DNA of 64,000 bases from Cheiracanthium punctorium (GCA_038373885.1 JAWZYV010012538.1:1-64000); one strand, 5' to 3'; positions 21,611 through 32,945 are shown, counted from the first letter of the stretch. Notes: generated by a model not told the origin, from the sequence alone. Made by a program: numbers and translations.

Positions 21611-21645
21611 GTTCCCGTTTCGGAACATTGGCATGTAAAAGGTTA
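21611..21645. other. Palindrome and TTAA end, piggyBac-like
   Basis: GTTCC...GGAAC (one arm mutated), then ATTGGCATGTAAAAGG and TTAA. TTAA is the obligatory target of piggyBac elements. The retrotransposon fragment that follows begins at this point. Confidence 0.5.
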
Positions 21646-21873
21646 ATATTCTTTTCTCAGTGTGTAGTGTATGCTGTTGTCTGACTGGTATCTGGATGGG
21701 ACCCCCCATTCAGATGAATGACTTACTTTTATGTACTTTTTACTTCTTAACAGTTTGCTTTTTATCTTTTTGGGTTTTAGACCTTTTTATTTGTAAGCTT
21801 TTTTCTATTTTTATACATAGTCTGGTGCAGTACGTCCTCTTTGGTCTTTACGCTATTAAACCCCAACCAACTA
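21646..21873 (+). mobile_element. Old 3'UTR fragment of the AACC-tail retrotransposon
   Basis: Starts at the last codons of ORF2 and covers the 3'UTR, including the TCTGACTGGTATCTGGATGG block and a decayed hairpin with the same 33-nt spacing (21823-21855). It ends CCCCAACCAACTAACC. It lies immediately 3' of the MULE coding region, on the opposite strand. Confidence 0.85.
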
Positions 21874-21876
21874 ACC

Positions 21877-23964
21877 TCAATTATACATTGAGTTTTATTG
21901 CTTTCCCCAATACAGAGATTAGGAAAAGAATCATCATCTGCCTCATAACTGTTAGTTTTTGCTTTCTTCATAAGTGATGTGCAAAGCAAATGAATATGCT
22001 TACACATATTCCATCTGATGCTAGCATCTAGACATGAGCAAGTATGTCTGTGTATACAAACTTTGCAGTCTGAACAAATAAGTCTGCACTTGCAAGAGGT
22101 ATTACAATTTTTATTATAATAAATATCTATCTATAGTATTGGAAAACCCCACGGCCCAATCTCCTTCATTAGTTACTATTGTATTATTCAGAGATAAACT
22201 TATTTTGTGCCTATGCCTTATATCTTTAATTTTACTCGTAAGCTTGCCTTTATTTAAAATGATTAGCCTATCAACTTATTTGTCTCTGACAAATTGCATG
22301 ATGGCATTGATTGCTTTGTCTAAGCATTTGGCATGCTTCCCCTGTAAATATATATGCTTTTATATGTTATACATACGTTCAATATGCATATTGGTATTAA
22401 GGCCACTATTAATTTATGGCAGTATGCACATGGTGTTGCATCTTTTGCATAATGCTGCTCAAAGTAGTTTGAAAAATCCAATCATATCAGAATCTTGTTT
22501 TAGAGTCTTTAAGGTTTCTTCCATTAGATGATTGTATGTTTGCTCATCACTTTCATGCATCAGGTTCTAAGTATTTTGTACACATATTCTTTTTTGGTCT
22601 CGGGGAGTTTCTTCAAATTTCTCTGCCACGCCCACTCAACAAAAAAGATGGTTTATCCATGTCTTGAATCCATGCATTAAAGAAAGATTCTGCCATATCA
22701 CTAATAAAAACATGAAGGGAAATGCTGCCAAATTCTTTTTTAATGCACGAAAAGAATATTCTAATGGCTGCTTGATCAGTTCGGCTAGTTATTAAAAATG
22801 CTCAAGGCAAACCTTGTCGCATGTCATCCAATACCACAAGTGTTACTAGCTCAAAACCATAATTATTAAGGCCGTGAGTGCCATCTATGCATATGTAATC
22901 ATAGGAAAATTTGTTAAGCATGTCCTTTTGTGCCTCTGTCATAATTATCAAGATGAAGTAATCTTCCTTCAACTCTGAATACTCATCTGCCTTTGTTCCA
23001 TCTGTTTTATAAAACAAAACACAGTTCTTTCCCTCTTGCAAATTCTCTGACTCAAGCATCAACACTTGTACTGCAATCGCTATGTCTAATAGCAGTATGG
23101 CATAAAATTAAATGATGTTTAGATGTGCAGAGCTTTTCTTGAAAGCACACTGTCCAAGATTTTTTTAAAGGGAATATCTGCTGCAGTTTTTGTGGCAATA
23201 TTTGCTCTCTTCAATTGTGAATGATTAGTGTCCAGATCATTTTAATTGCCAACATGTACTGGGCAGAATGTAACTTCTACCTTACCAGATTGTGTAATAT
23301 GTGCTTTAATTGTTGCAGAGCAAAAGCCATCAATTTTATTACTGCCTTGCAGTTTTAGGTATCGCTTTCTTTCATTTATGGACAGAAGTAGTCCAGAGTG
23401 ATGACATTCATAATAGAAATATTTCTTCCCTTCAACTGTTTTCTTAGATGCCATGTTATATTTAGATTTAGTGTCCCTTTCAATATTGTCCTTTCACTCA
23501 CAAAACAAATCAAAATCAAAATTATCTAATGACTGAGAATCAACTCTAATGTCATGAACAGCACTGAAATAGGATGTAATGTCTTGGAATGTTGTGCACT
23601 TTCCAATGCTGGAGCAGTTTCAGACACTGAGGAACACTGTGAACTTTCCGATGCTGGGGCAGTTTCAGAAACTGAAGCATATTGTGCACTTTCAGATGCT
23701 GGGGCAGTTTCAGACACTTAAGAAACTTTGTGCTCCATGTGCTTGTTTTACATGATATTTTAAATAGGTAAACACCTTATTCACATTAGAACTTGATGAA
23801 TGCTGCAGTATGATGTGCCGATACAGATTACTCTGTCTGCTGAAAGTTTTTGAACAAAAGTTGCACGTGCAGCAACTTTCATTTTCAACATCAGCAGAAT
23901 TACTCTGATTTTCACTGATACATGGCCCTAAAAAGGGCTGTTTTTTATTATTTTCGAAAGACAT
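21877..23964 (-). pseudogene. MULE-type transposase with C2H2, FLYWCH-like and SWIM-like fingers
   Basis: Pieces appear in order on the minus strand. A C2H2 finger is at 23964-23710 (CNFCSKTFSRQSNLYRHIILQH). Three near-identical 15-residue repeats built on SVSETAPASES follow (about 23716-23580). A FLYWCH-like finger is at 23454-23242 (YFYYECHHSG ... CSATIKAHI ... CPVHVGN). The MULE core is at 23065-22802 (YICIDGTHGLNNYGFELVTL, VLDDMRQGLP). A decayed middle part leads to a SWIM-like C-terminus near 22120-21990 (CKCRLICSDCKVCIH, then CSCLD and CKHIH). The TGTHG-type Asp lies in ICIDGTHG. Several stops and frame changes separate the parts. Such transposases cut and rejoin DNA by a DDE mechanism. 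Confidence 0.78.
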
Positions 23965-24605
23965 AATGAAATTCTATGAAAATAAATAGGCAAAGTGAAT
24001 TAAATAAACAATATATAATCTGACGATTAAAAAAGTCTGTCAGCATCAATGTAAAGAAATCAGCTATGTTTACAAATTATAATCGCAACTATCTTGTTTG
24101 CACATATCCACTCATTTTGTGATAACCCATCTTGCATAAGCGCAAAAATATACCGTCCCTTTTCTCCACCCGCTGCTGAAAATTTCTAAGTTCCCAGCTG
24201 CCTTACTGTGCATGCGTGCTCATTTTGTGATTGAGATATTTTCATGTAGTTTAGATGCAAGTGAACTGGAGACATAAATTTCCTTACGCAGTTAGACATG
24301 GAGTCTAAAAGACTTCATTGCTATTTTTCATTTTTTCTCTTTTGAAAATAATATTGGAATTTGTTTTGGAAAAGCAATATATGCTGGAAATCATGTAGTT
24401 ACCAGAAATATTAACAGTATTAATATTAAAAATGTTAAATGTTATAATATTATGTTAGAAAGATGTTATAAGAAAACTCTGAAAAACCTTTTAATGAGCA
24501 CTTATCGAGATGTTATGGGATGATGCTATTGGTTATAATTGTTAAATACAAATGAAGAATACAATATTTTTAAATATTACCTTGGAAATATTTCTTTATT
24601 CTTCT
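23965..24605. other. AT-rich DNA, no gene seen
   Basis: Presumably the upstream and terminal part of the MULE plus unassigned DNA. I did not find inverted ends. Confidence 0.5.
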
Positions 24606-25135
24606 TGCTTTTTACATCTTTAGAATGTAGCTGGGGCATATGGCTGCAAACATTGTCCACATGCTAGGTGTTTACAGTAATGGCATAAGTGGATGTTTTC
24701 CTTTTAAATTTTTTGGGGCAAATGGTACAGTATTTTCTTGCAGGCAATTTTTCACTACTATCTGCTTGTACCTTTTCCCCTTCCTTTACCAAGTATTTTC
24801 GTACTAGAAAATCCTCTAGAAGACGGGTATTTGTTCACCTGCTTTCTAACTCTTCACTTGCTAGCTGCTTTGCAAGGTTCTTCATAAAATCTAGCCTTGA
24901 CACTTTTTCTAGTCTCGTGTGGCCTGGTAAATTATAAATGCATTAACTGCACTTATATCCATAAGACGAAAAAATATAGTCATTGGCCACTTTCGGGTTC
25001 TCCGACCGGTACAATGTAATGCATTTTTCATCTAAAGAATCCACACCGACTTTCATATTGTTATAAAAACTGATAATTTCCAGCTTATTGATGTCTTTAT
25101 CTTGAAATATTGATAGTGCATAGACGACACTAGCA
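24606..25135 (-). pseudogene. piggyBac-like transposase C-terminal remnant 2
   Basis: Minus-strand reading gives RTRKWPMTIFFRLMDIS and VNAFIIYQAT, the conserved block after the catalytic core of piggyBac transposases. After a frame change it reads LDFMKNLAKQLASEELESR and FLVRKYLVKEGEKVQ, then CTICPKKFKRK and a short end. The cysteine-rich tail is partly decayed. It differs clearly from remnant 1, so these are two families. It is followed at 25187-25441 by GCGGGAT palindromes that may belong to its termini. Confidence 0.75.
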
Positions 25136-25186
25136 ATACAGCTTTACCTTTTTTAGGAACATTTGATACCAAGTTAAATCCAAGTT

Positions 25187-25332
25187 ACTTACTTTTTCCC
25201 ACTTTTCTCTATTAAAATTAATTTTTATTTGAATGAAATGTCAATCCTGCGGGATCCCGCAATCTTGTGCGGGATTGACATTTCATTCAACTAAAAATTA
25301 ATTTTAATAGAGAAAAGTATGAAAAAGTAAGT
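25187..25332. repeat. 146-bp fold-back with about 60-bp arms
   Basis: ACTTACTTTTTC...GAATGAAATGTCAATCC on the left matches the reverse complement on the right almost completely. The centre has GCGGGATCCCGC. Transcription would give a long hairpin. Related GCGGGAT half-sites recur at 25424-25441 (ATACCGC-AAAA-GCGGGA). Confidence 0.8.
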
Positions 25333-25680
25333 TTATAATCACTATCAGGTTTAATACTTTATCTTAATTCATAATTAAAACAAAAACTTACATAAATATG
25401 AAAATTATAGCCATGATATTGTAATACCGCAAAAGCGGGATTGCATTCCCTACAGGAAACCATCCTGTATTCTATTAGTTGCTGCATTACTTCAGTACTG
25501 AGAAATATAAAACTGATTCATTATACATTGTTTATGTGGAATTTAATGTCAGACATTAATTCTAGATTTTTTAAAGTAAAAAGGAATATACATTCAAAGC
25601 AAAAATGAATAACTATAAAGAAATTTATTAAATAAATAGTAGTACTGTGTTATAACTATGACTTAAAAAACATAAAGGTA

Positions 25681-25702
25681 AAAAAAAAAAAAAAAAAAAA
25701 AA
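25681..25702. repeat. Poly(A) run
   Basis: 22 consecutive A; preceding and following DNA is AT-rich without a gene. Confidence 0.8.
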
Positions 25703-25837
25703 TTAAAACGTTCATAAATTAAAAAAAGTAATAGAAAACAGCCAATCAAAAATAACATATTTTTGTAAGTGAACAATAATATACATTTATCTATGGTCAT
25801 AAAACAAATTAGGAGCTCTTTATAAACGTCAGCAGGT

Positions 25838-26042
25838 ACGTCTCCAGTATCTCTCCCTCTACCTCCAGTAAGGAGCTATGGGACAAAACTAAAAAAAATC
25901 ATGGGTATCTATAGTAATGACTCCATATCCTGCCTATCCATCAATAACCAAATTATTTCAGATACAAAAAGAATTGCACATACCATTGGTCAATCTCTTG
26001 CGTTCACATCCTGCAGTACCACCTATTCTAGCACCTTTCTTC
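25838..26042 (+). mobile_element. Retrotransposon fragment left of a hAT element
   Basis: Endonuclease-RT linker, close to copy E (SSKELWDKT-like, MGIYSNDSISCLSINNQIIS, AFTSCSTTYSSTFLP). It ends abruptly at the hAT terminus at 26043. RT sequence of the same type resumes at 28973, with about 190 bp lost between. Confidence 0.85.
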
Positions 26043-28915
26043 CAGGGACTGATTTACGGCGGGGCATTCGGGGCACGTGCCCAGGGCCCCCGATTTTTAG
26101 GGGCCCCCAAATCTTCCTTTTATGTAATCATAATAACTACTAAAATTATCTCTCAAGAGTAAAATTTCTGATTACTTACTTCATTTCATCACAAATATTC
26201 AAAATTTTTAATTTGATGTAACTTGTAATGTTAAAAAATTATCCATTTTTTATACAAAATCGATAGGACGCCTTATCATGCTCCTTCTCTTATTGTTTCT
26301 AAGGAGTGTGACGACTGAGTCACTCGTTCCTCTTGTCCACCAAAAGACACAGCCTGTTTGTGCACCAGTTAATGGGCGACCGGCAACTGTGGGCGTGGGG
26401 AATCTTTCGACTTACGATCGCAGATTCAGATGTTGCTAGTCTGAGAGGCGCGTGTACGGTGCTGCTACTAAACTCTGCTCTACAAGAATAGTGAAATGAA
26501 ATGAAGACATTGAAAGAACGTATGTGCATGTGATTTATCTTCAAGCTCCTGTAAACAATATGGAAAATCGTTAAATTTATGAGCCGTATGTGATTAATTT
26601 TGAATTTCTTTAAAGTTATTTAAGTAAGGTTTTTGAAAAATAGTTGTTAAGTTATTATTTTTATTTTAATTAATTTGATTTGACTGTAATCATGAAGAGA
26701 TCGTACCCATCTGGTTCTCAGAAAAGACGATTAAAAGAGAGAAAAAGGGAAGAGATTGAGCGCATGAAAGGAATGATGCTGAATTATACAGTAAAAAAAA
26801 ATCCTGAAACGGCTGAAGATAAAGAATGTGATGAAGATAAAGAAGAAGAATTAGCACATGTTCATGATCTTGCTTGCACTAATGAAGAGTCCATACCTGC
26901 AAAATATGCAGAAAATAAAGAAAAAGAATTAGCAGATGTCCATGATCTTGCTTGCACTAATGAAGAGTCCATACCTGCAAAAGATGAAAATTCATCCAAT
27001 AGCGCAACACCTTCTGAAAATAAAGAAAAAGAATTTGTAATTGCTGAAGATCCAGCATTGTGGGAGCATGTCACTGACGAAATGCGTGAATATATCATCA
27101 AATATCCTATAAGGCAAAATACGCATCTTATTGAATTCACAGAGCGATCTATTGGTGATAAAAAAAGATCCCTGACTGAAGTGCATTTTTATCGTTATAA
27201 ATGCAACCAAGAAAAAGTGAAAAGAGAGTGGCTGACTTTGTCTCCAACGACGTTTTCACTTTTCTGTTGGACATGCAAGCTGTTTTCCAATACTTCATCA
27301 ATTCTTTCAACAACAGGATTTTTTGATTGGAAACATGTGAGTGAAAGGCTACATGAGCATGAAAACTCATTTAGTCGCAGAGAAGCAGTCTGTAAAATGG
27401 TACAAAGAAAGGAAAGCTCGAATCGAATAGATTACAAAATTGTAAATACCACCAATTGCGAAAGCAAATATTGGTATGAAGTTCTTCGCCGTGTCGTAGC
27501 AGTAACAAAATTTTTAACTTCCCGTGGACTGTCATTTTTTGGACGGAATGAGACAATTGGATCGCTAAGTAATGGGAATTTTCTTGGATGCTTAGAACTT
27601 ATGAGCGAATTTGATCCATTCCTTGCAAACCACTAGCAGAAGTATGGAAACTGCGGGAAAGGGCACACCTCATATTTATCTTCATCCACTTTAAATGAGT
27701 TCATCGATCTAATGGCTAAAAAGGTATCAAATTTCATTATTTCTGAAATTAAATGTGCAAAATTTTTTTCTATCATTGTAGACTCAACGCCCGATTTATC
27801 CCACACAGATCAGTTGACTTTTGTCATCAGGTATGTCTCATCTGACAATGTACCAGTTGAGCGCTTTTTGAAATTTTTATCTATTGAAAACCATTCATCT
27901 CAACATCTAGAAGAAACAGTTGTGAATTATATTAAAGATGTAGGACTTGACATTAGTGATTGTCGTGGACAGAGCTACGATAATGCCAGTAATATGGCAG
28001 GAAGATACACTGGTTTACAAGCTCGACTTAAATTAATAAATCCTTTAGTAGACTTTGTTCCTTGTGCTGCACATTCATTAAATTTAGTTGTTGTCAAAGC
28101 TGTGGAGTGTAATGGAAAAGTGTTAGATTTTTTTACTTTTTTGCAAGAATTGTACAATTTCTTCTCTGTTTCTACACACCGGTGGAGATTGTTATATAAT
28201 AAAATGAGTGAAAAGGGAAATTATTTAACATTAAAGTCGAGATGTATTACAAGGTGGTGTGCAAATGCTGCTGCAACTAAAGCATTCCAAGAAAGTTATA
28301 AGGAAGTTATAAGCAAATTCATTACACAAAAAAATGCAAACACTAGAGACTGCATTATGTGCTTGCATGTGGAATTCGATCCTTAATAGGATTGATTCCA
28401 TTAGCAAAAATCTCCAGAATCCAACTCTAGATTTATCTAAAGTGCCTGAATATTTCACTTTACTGATAGAATACATTCAGTTTGTGCGAGAGAACTTTGA
28501 AATGTATGAAGAAAAGGCATTTTCTTTAGTTGGACATAAAGATTATTCCGTAAAAAGGCAAAAAAAGATTCCTAAATTTTTCTACGATGGACAGTGTCCA
28601 GAAACTGTGTTAGATGGTAAAAGTAATTTTAAGGTATCTTGTTTCTATGCAGTGTGTGATACACTAATTACTCATCTGAATTCTTTAATATGCTCTCATA
28701 AGCAGACATTCTTGAAGTTTTGCTGCTTATTTGATAGCGATAAACATACAGCTTTCGAAAATGCAAAAGTTTTACAAGCTAAATATTCATTGGATTTAGA
28801 GGAAGTGTTTCCTGACGAATTTATACACATTTTCCCAATCATACAAAAAGATATGTCTGTTGCTGATAAGTTACAGAAAATCCATGATCATAAGATACAG
28901 ATCCATGATCCATAA
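26043..28915 (+). mobile_element. hAT element, ZMYM/TTF-finger type, 3' end lost
   Basis: The left end CAGGGACTGATTTACGG followed by G/C-rich GGGCCCCC blocks is typical for hAT termini of this group. A 600-bp leader precedes the transposase (26680-28915). The right terminus is replaced by a scrambled junction (28905-28972), so neither inverted end nor 8-bp duplication can be checked. Confidence 0.8.
26680..28915 (+). pseudogene. hAT transposase (TTF finger, DUF4371-like, catalytic core)
   Basis: ATG at 26680. The N-terminus is Lys/Glu-rich with two near-identical copies of HDLACTNEESIPAK. A TTF-type finger region follows (FSLFCWTCKLFSN, GFFDWKHVSERLHEHENS), then LTSRGLSFFGRNETIGS. A single in-frame TAG at 27634-27636 stands in an otherwise conserved block (before QKYGNCGKGHTSYLSS). 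The frame then continues through SIIVDSTPD (catalytic Asp), RGQSYDNASNMAGRYTGLQ and CAAHSLNLV. A frame change near 28340-28386 leads into IPKFFYDG and beyond. The C-terminal dimerisation (hATC) block is missing. The element therefore cannot mobilise itself. Its decay is slight, so the insertion is not very old. Confidence 0.85.
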
Positions 28916-28972
28916 GATACAGATACCATGATCATAAGAACCATGATCATAAGATACAGAAAATCCATGATC
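28905..28972 (+). repeat. Scrambled short-repeat filler at the hAT-retrotransposon junction
   Basis: About five overlapping copies of pieces from ATCCATGATCATAAGATACAG, with small deletions between them, sit exactly where hAT coding sequence stops and retrotransposon RT resumes. The source is the last hAT bases (about 28878-28905). Confidence 0.8.
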
Positions 28973-29820
28973 CAGCTATACAATAGAATATGGAATGAGC
29001 ATTCCTTCCCTTTAGAGTGGAGAAATGCCATAGTCATACCCTTCCCCAAACCTGGAAAAGATACCACTAATCCCAATAATTATCGTCCCATAGCCCTAAC
29101 TAGTTGCCTGTGAAAACCACTGGAGCGTATGATTAATACTCGTCTGGTATATGTCTTGGAAACTGAGGGCCATATACAACCTTTCCAGAGTGGATTCCGC
29201 AAATGCAGAAGCACAATTGATAACATCTTACATCTAGAAACTCAAATCCGTAATGCATTCTTAAGAAAGAACCACCTTGTGTCAATATTCTTTGATATCG
29301 AAAAAGCTTATGACCACACCTGGAAATATGGCATACTGCGTGATCTCTTCAATATGGGCTTCCGTGGAAACCTACCTATATTTATCAAGAATTTTCTCTC
29401 ACTCCGGAACTTCAAAGTACGCATCAAAGACACCCTTTCTGATAACTTTATACAAGAAGAGGGTGTACCACAAGGCTCTGTCCTTAGCGTCACCCTCTTT
29501 TCTATAAAAATCAACAATATCCTTAACCAGCTCCCTCCAACAGTACACGGTAGCCTATATGTTGATCTACAAATCTCCTGTCAGGGGCAAGACATGCGTT
29601 ACATAGAACAGCAGCTTCAGACCACTATTAATCGCACCCAAAAATGGTGCAATACTAATGGGTATAATATTTCTGCAGAAAAAACTATTTGCACTCACTT
29701 CTGCCAGAAGCGTGGGATCCACCCAGATCCAGAACTCTACCTCAATCACACTAAAATCATTGTGAAGGACTCACTTAAATTTTTAGGTCTAACTTTTGAC
29801 AAAAAACTTACGTTTGCTAA
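28973..29820 (+). mobile_element. Retrotransposon RT fragment right of the hAT element
   Basis: RT close to copy E: NYRPIALTSC, FFDIEKAYDHTW, EEGVPQGSVLS. One Asp codon is missing from the catalytic motif, which reads LYVDLQISC (29559-29579), so the enzyme would be dead. A stop interrupts the segment near 29112. It ends at a G-run (29821) that leads to unrelated DNA. Confidence 0.87.
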
Positions 29821-29890
29821 TGGGGGGGGGGGAAAGGGAAGCCCGTCTCCTCCTCAAACTCTTTGTATGCGCACAAGAACTGGTCACACT

Positions 29891-30211
29891 TCAGAGTCCT
29901 AATGTAGTTGGAGGAGGATGGGTCTCCAGCAGCGCAGGAGAATCTTCGTGACATCTGGCCACGAGGCAAGTCAAACTTGTCCTCAAAGTGGCGGCCTTCA
30001 TGATATCGCCTGAAGACTTTACCAAGCTTTCCGCCTTAGCGAAAGCTCTAGAGAGATCACTTGTCATCGTATCTCGGCTGCCATCATAAAACTGCAAAAG
30101 CGCATTGTGAACACAATAAGGAATTTTCCTTTCTATGAGGACAATGTGCTCTTCTGGGCACCGAGTTACTACGACCAGGCTTAAGCTATATTTAAATCCA
30201 GCGTCAGCCAT
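29891..30211 (-). CDS. Unrecognised 106-residue ORF, possibly gag-like
   Basis: Starts at MADAGFKYSLSL (30211; a Met three codons upstream is also possible) and stops at 29891. No family is recognised. It contains ERKIPYCVHNALLQFYDGSR and SDLSRAFAKAESLVKSSGD. It lies directly downstream of a GC-richer stretch with CCTGGGTCGTAGGGACAGG. About 210 bp upstream begins DNA with an AATAAA on the minus strand near 30433. This layout resembles LTR, primer site and gag start on the minus strand, but I cannot show a second LTR. It could also be a chance frame. Confidence 0.3.
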   Translation of the reverse strand: MADAGFKYSLSLVVVTRCPEEHIVLIERKIPYCVHNALLQFYDGSRDTMTSDLSRAFAKAESLVKSSGDIMKAATLRTSLTCLVARCHEDSPALLETHPPPTTLGL

Positions 30212-30238
30212 AGCTACCACCTGTCCCTACGACCCAGG

Positions 30239-31732
30239 TAAAAATGGCGGAACAAGTCTGTGCACAAGCGCCTGGAGACTGGTATGTGTTCCCACAAGTG
30301 CCGACAATCCAGGTTAAATTTGGAAATGACAACACCCGGGAAACAAAATTGGTGTTGAGAAGTAGATGGCCATGAGTGAAGAGTGTTATGGAAACAAGGA
30401 TAGCAACTGAATTGAGAGACATCTACTTTTATTTATAGCAGTCTGGCACAGAAATGTATCACAGTCAGCAATTACTTGTAGAACAGGATTTCATTGCAAA
30501 AGAACTATTAAATATCACAGCTATGCTTTATCACAGCTAGGCACAAGAATATATCACAGTCTGAAAAACTCGTAAGTACTGGCAAAAATGGTTTAATGAA
30601 TTTAAACTTCACAAGCCGTTTAGATTTCAATTTCAAAAGCTGCTTTACCTTAAAGAGAACAAGTCCACCGGGAAAACTTCAGATCCTTAAGATATGTAAA
30701 AATTACGATGAAACACGATGTTCTATATGACGACACTTCAAATAGAAATTCTAACTTCTATTTCACTTTAAAAACAGGTTAAAAAAATCGGCATTAAATG
30801 TTGATTAAAAACGTACTATCATTTTAAAGATTAAATAGAAGCAGGTTTAGCTGGCTAAAAATAACATGTCTGGAACTTAAAGAGCACCACTCGCCAAAAC
30901 GTCTGTCAGCTGTTAATACAGCCTGACTGTCTAATTGTTTAACGGCGACGATCGGCCTAACTGCCTCGACTGCTGTCGACCTGCTATCGGTCTCCTTAAC
31001 TGCTTATCTGCATCGATTACGGCGAAAGCTCCTCCTTTTATTTGTCACTGCCGACTGCGCATCTCATTTCTGAGTTGTTCTCCGGCTGCACGGTTGAACG
31101 GCATTTACCGGGCTTCGGGAGCGCATCGGTGATTGGATGAACAGCTTGAAACAGTTTTCTCCGGGTGATACTCACTTCGCCAACCAACCATTACGCCCGT
31201 GCGTCTTAAACGATTGTTGACGCAAGCCACGGTTAAAGCGAGGTTAAAATTTAACAAAAGTTATTAAGTTCATTTAGCATTTGAATTAAACTGCTTGGCT
31301 TTGGGAATTTATTTAATTAACTTTAAGTTGTTGAAACTTTATCTTAACCTTTTATTGTGGCACTTAAAGTTGGAGAGTTTCACAATTCAGGTAAGTCAGA
31401 AATTAAATGCACATAAGAGTTGGGATATTTATTGTTCACAAATAACCATTGGGAACAGTATGCTACTTCTTGTTCTGATTGGCTCTTCGCGTGACGCGAC
31501 TTCTGTAGAGCTGTGATTGGTGCTCTTTGTTATGTGTATTTCCTCTTCATAGCACCATAGGACGTAGTATGTTTGTGTTGGTGTAGATCTGTTCCATGTG
31601 ACGTCACATCTCTTCAGACGCAGCAACACTCAACTTTTGGTTCGCAAAACATTTCAAAACTCAGTGCTAATGAATACGAGTAGTGCTGCTTATTTTTATA
31701 ATATTTTTTTTAATTTAGAAGTATTTTCAATC
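30239..31732. other. Unassigned DNA, LTR- or promoter-like in parts
   Basis: 30890-31210 is GC-richer with an ATTGG at 31131-31135. 31470-31520 has two more ATTGG motifs in the same orientation. It may be an LTR (with the ORF at 29891-30211) followed by the upstream region of the THAP exon. No coding frame is convincing. Confidence 0.4.
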
Positions 31733-31910
31733 ATGGTTCTAAGCTGTTGAGCTTATGGTTGCACTAATCGACATGTTAAAGGAAATAATGTAGGATCTTT
31801 TAGATTTCCTGTAGATAAATCGTGTTCGAAGCTATGTATAAAAGCAGCCAAAAGGAAAGATTGGAATCCTAAGCATTATTCACGTATCTGCGGAAAACAC
31901 TTTCAGGCAG
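31733..31910 (+). pseudogene. THAP-domain first exon with one internal stop
   Basis: The ATG at 31733 is followed by a frame that matches a THAP zinc finger: Cys, AYGCTNRH, GSFRFPVDK, RKDWNPKHYSRICGKHF. The C-X4-C ... C-X2-H ligands are present: SC at the start, GC, then ICGKH. A TGA stands directly after the first ligand Cys. Sequence GCAG|GTAAAT at 31907-31916 gives a fitting splice donor. THAP domains bind DNA and occur in P-element-type transposases and in host regulators. No later exon is recognised to the right, so the origin is open. Confidence 0.7.
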
Positions 31911-32690
31911 GTAAATAAATAAAAGAAGTATTATGTGATTATTTTTATATAAACCAGTATGTATTGTATGAAACAGTTTTATTGTTAAGAAAGAATATTG
32001 AATAATTATGTACACAAGGAAGACTAGACCAAAGTGTTCATTCTGTGTAGGCATGCTGTGTGCCTAGTTGCAGAAATTTTTGTACCAATCTGCAATGCAG
32101 ATTTTAAAATACAAAATTAGTCTGCAAGTCAAACTGCTGGTGGTAGGTTACCCATAAAATGCATATTAAATCAGCATATTCATCTTATATGTTAAATATG
32201 CAGCATTTGTACAATTTAGTGCATTCATTTTGCCTACAATTTCAAGCTGTGTAGATTCTTCTTGTTCAGTACCATAATATTGATAACCAGTTTTAGAATT
32301 ACACACCCCCCCCCCTTTTTTTTTTTTTTAATTTTCTGTGAAGTACTGGCCAACAAATCTCTTATGCCAATTCACTTTTTTCAAACAGTATTTCGAAATT
32401 TGGTTGAAAATAAAAACTCACCCAAAAGATTAAAAAATATTTTGGCGAAACAATCATTATTTATCAAAAATATGTAGTAATTTTAACTGTTGATACAAAA
32501 TGCAATGAACGAAAATATGATTATTCACAAAAAAGGATGGGGAAAGATTTGATATGAAATCACTGCGTGCAGTCGGCGGCAATATCGTTCGATATAAACT
32601 CTTGAAATAGTCTGCAGACCTTCTCAAGTATCTGCGACGGGCATTGCCACGTCGCATGGTTTCTGCTACCGGGAGACCAATGAATGGAAC
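31911..32690. other. No gene seen
   Basis: AT-rich, including C8/T-run at 32304-32330. It may be the intron after the THAP exon. Confidence 0.4.
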
Positions 32691-32945
32691 AACAATAGAG
32701 AAAATAAACTTCATTCAATACACCCAACTCTCACCTACTGGCCCTCTTATCCCAACCGCAAGCAGGATGTTATTTTGACATGTAATCGCATCGGGCACAT
32801 AAGACTCACTCATAAACACCTACTCCAGATTAGATTGTCCCCACTGTCATACCCATCTCACTATTTGTGATATTTTAACATCTTGTACAGCTTTTAATAC
32901 CTTATACCACAGTTATTTTAACTGTTCTTATCTGAATTTCTATAA
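32691..32945 (+). pseudogene. Fossil RNase H end and CCHC of the AACC-tail retrotransposon
   Basis: Reads NKLHSIHPTLTYWPSYPNRK, RIGHIRLTHKHLL and then, in another frame, CPHCHTHLTI and a FNCS-like end. The match to the same part of copies D-F is clear but strongly decayed with several frame changes. No 3'UTR or tail remains. Confidence 0.75.

Noticed and set aside
32304..32330. C-run and T-run as a polypyrimidine tract of an acceptor
   Set aside because: No AG followed by a readable exon downstream.
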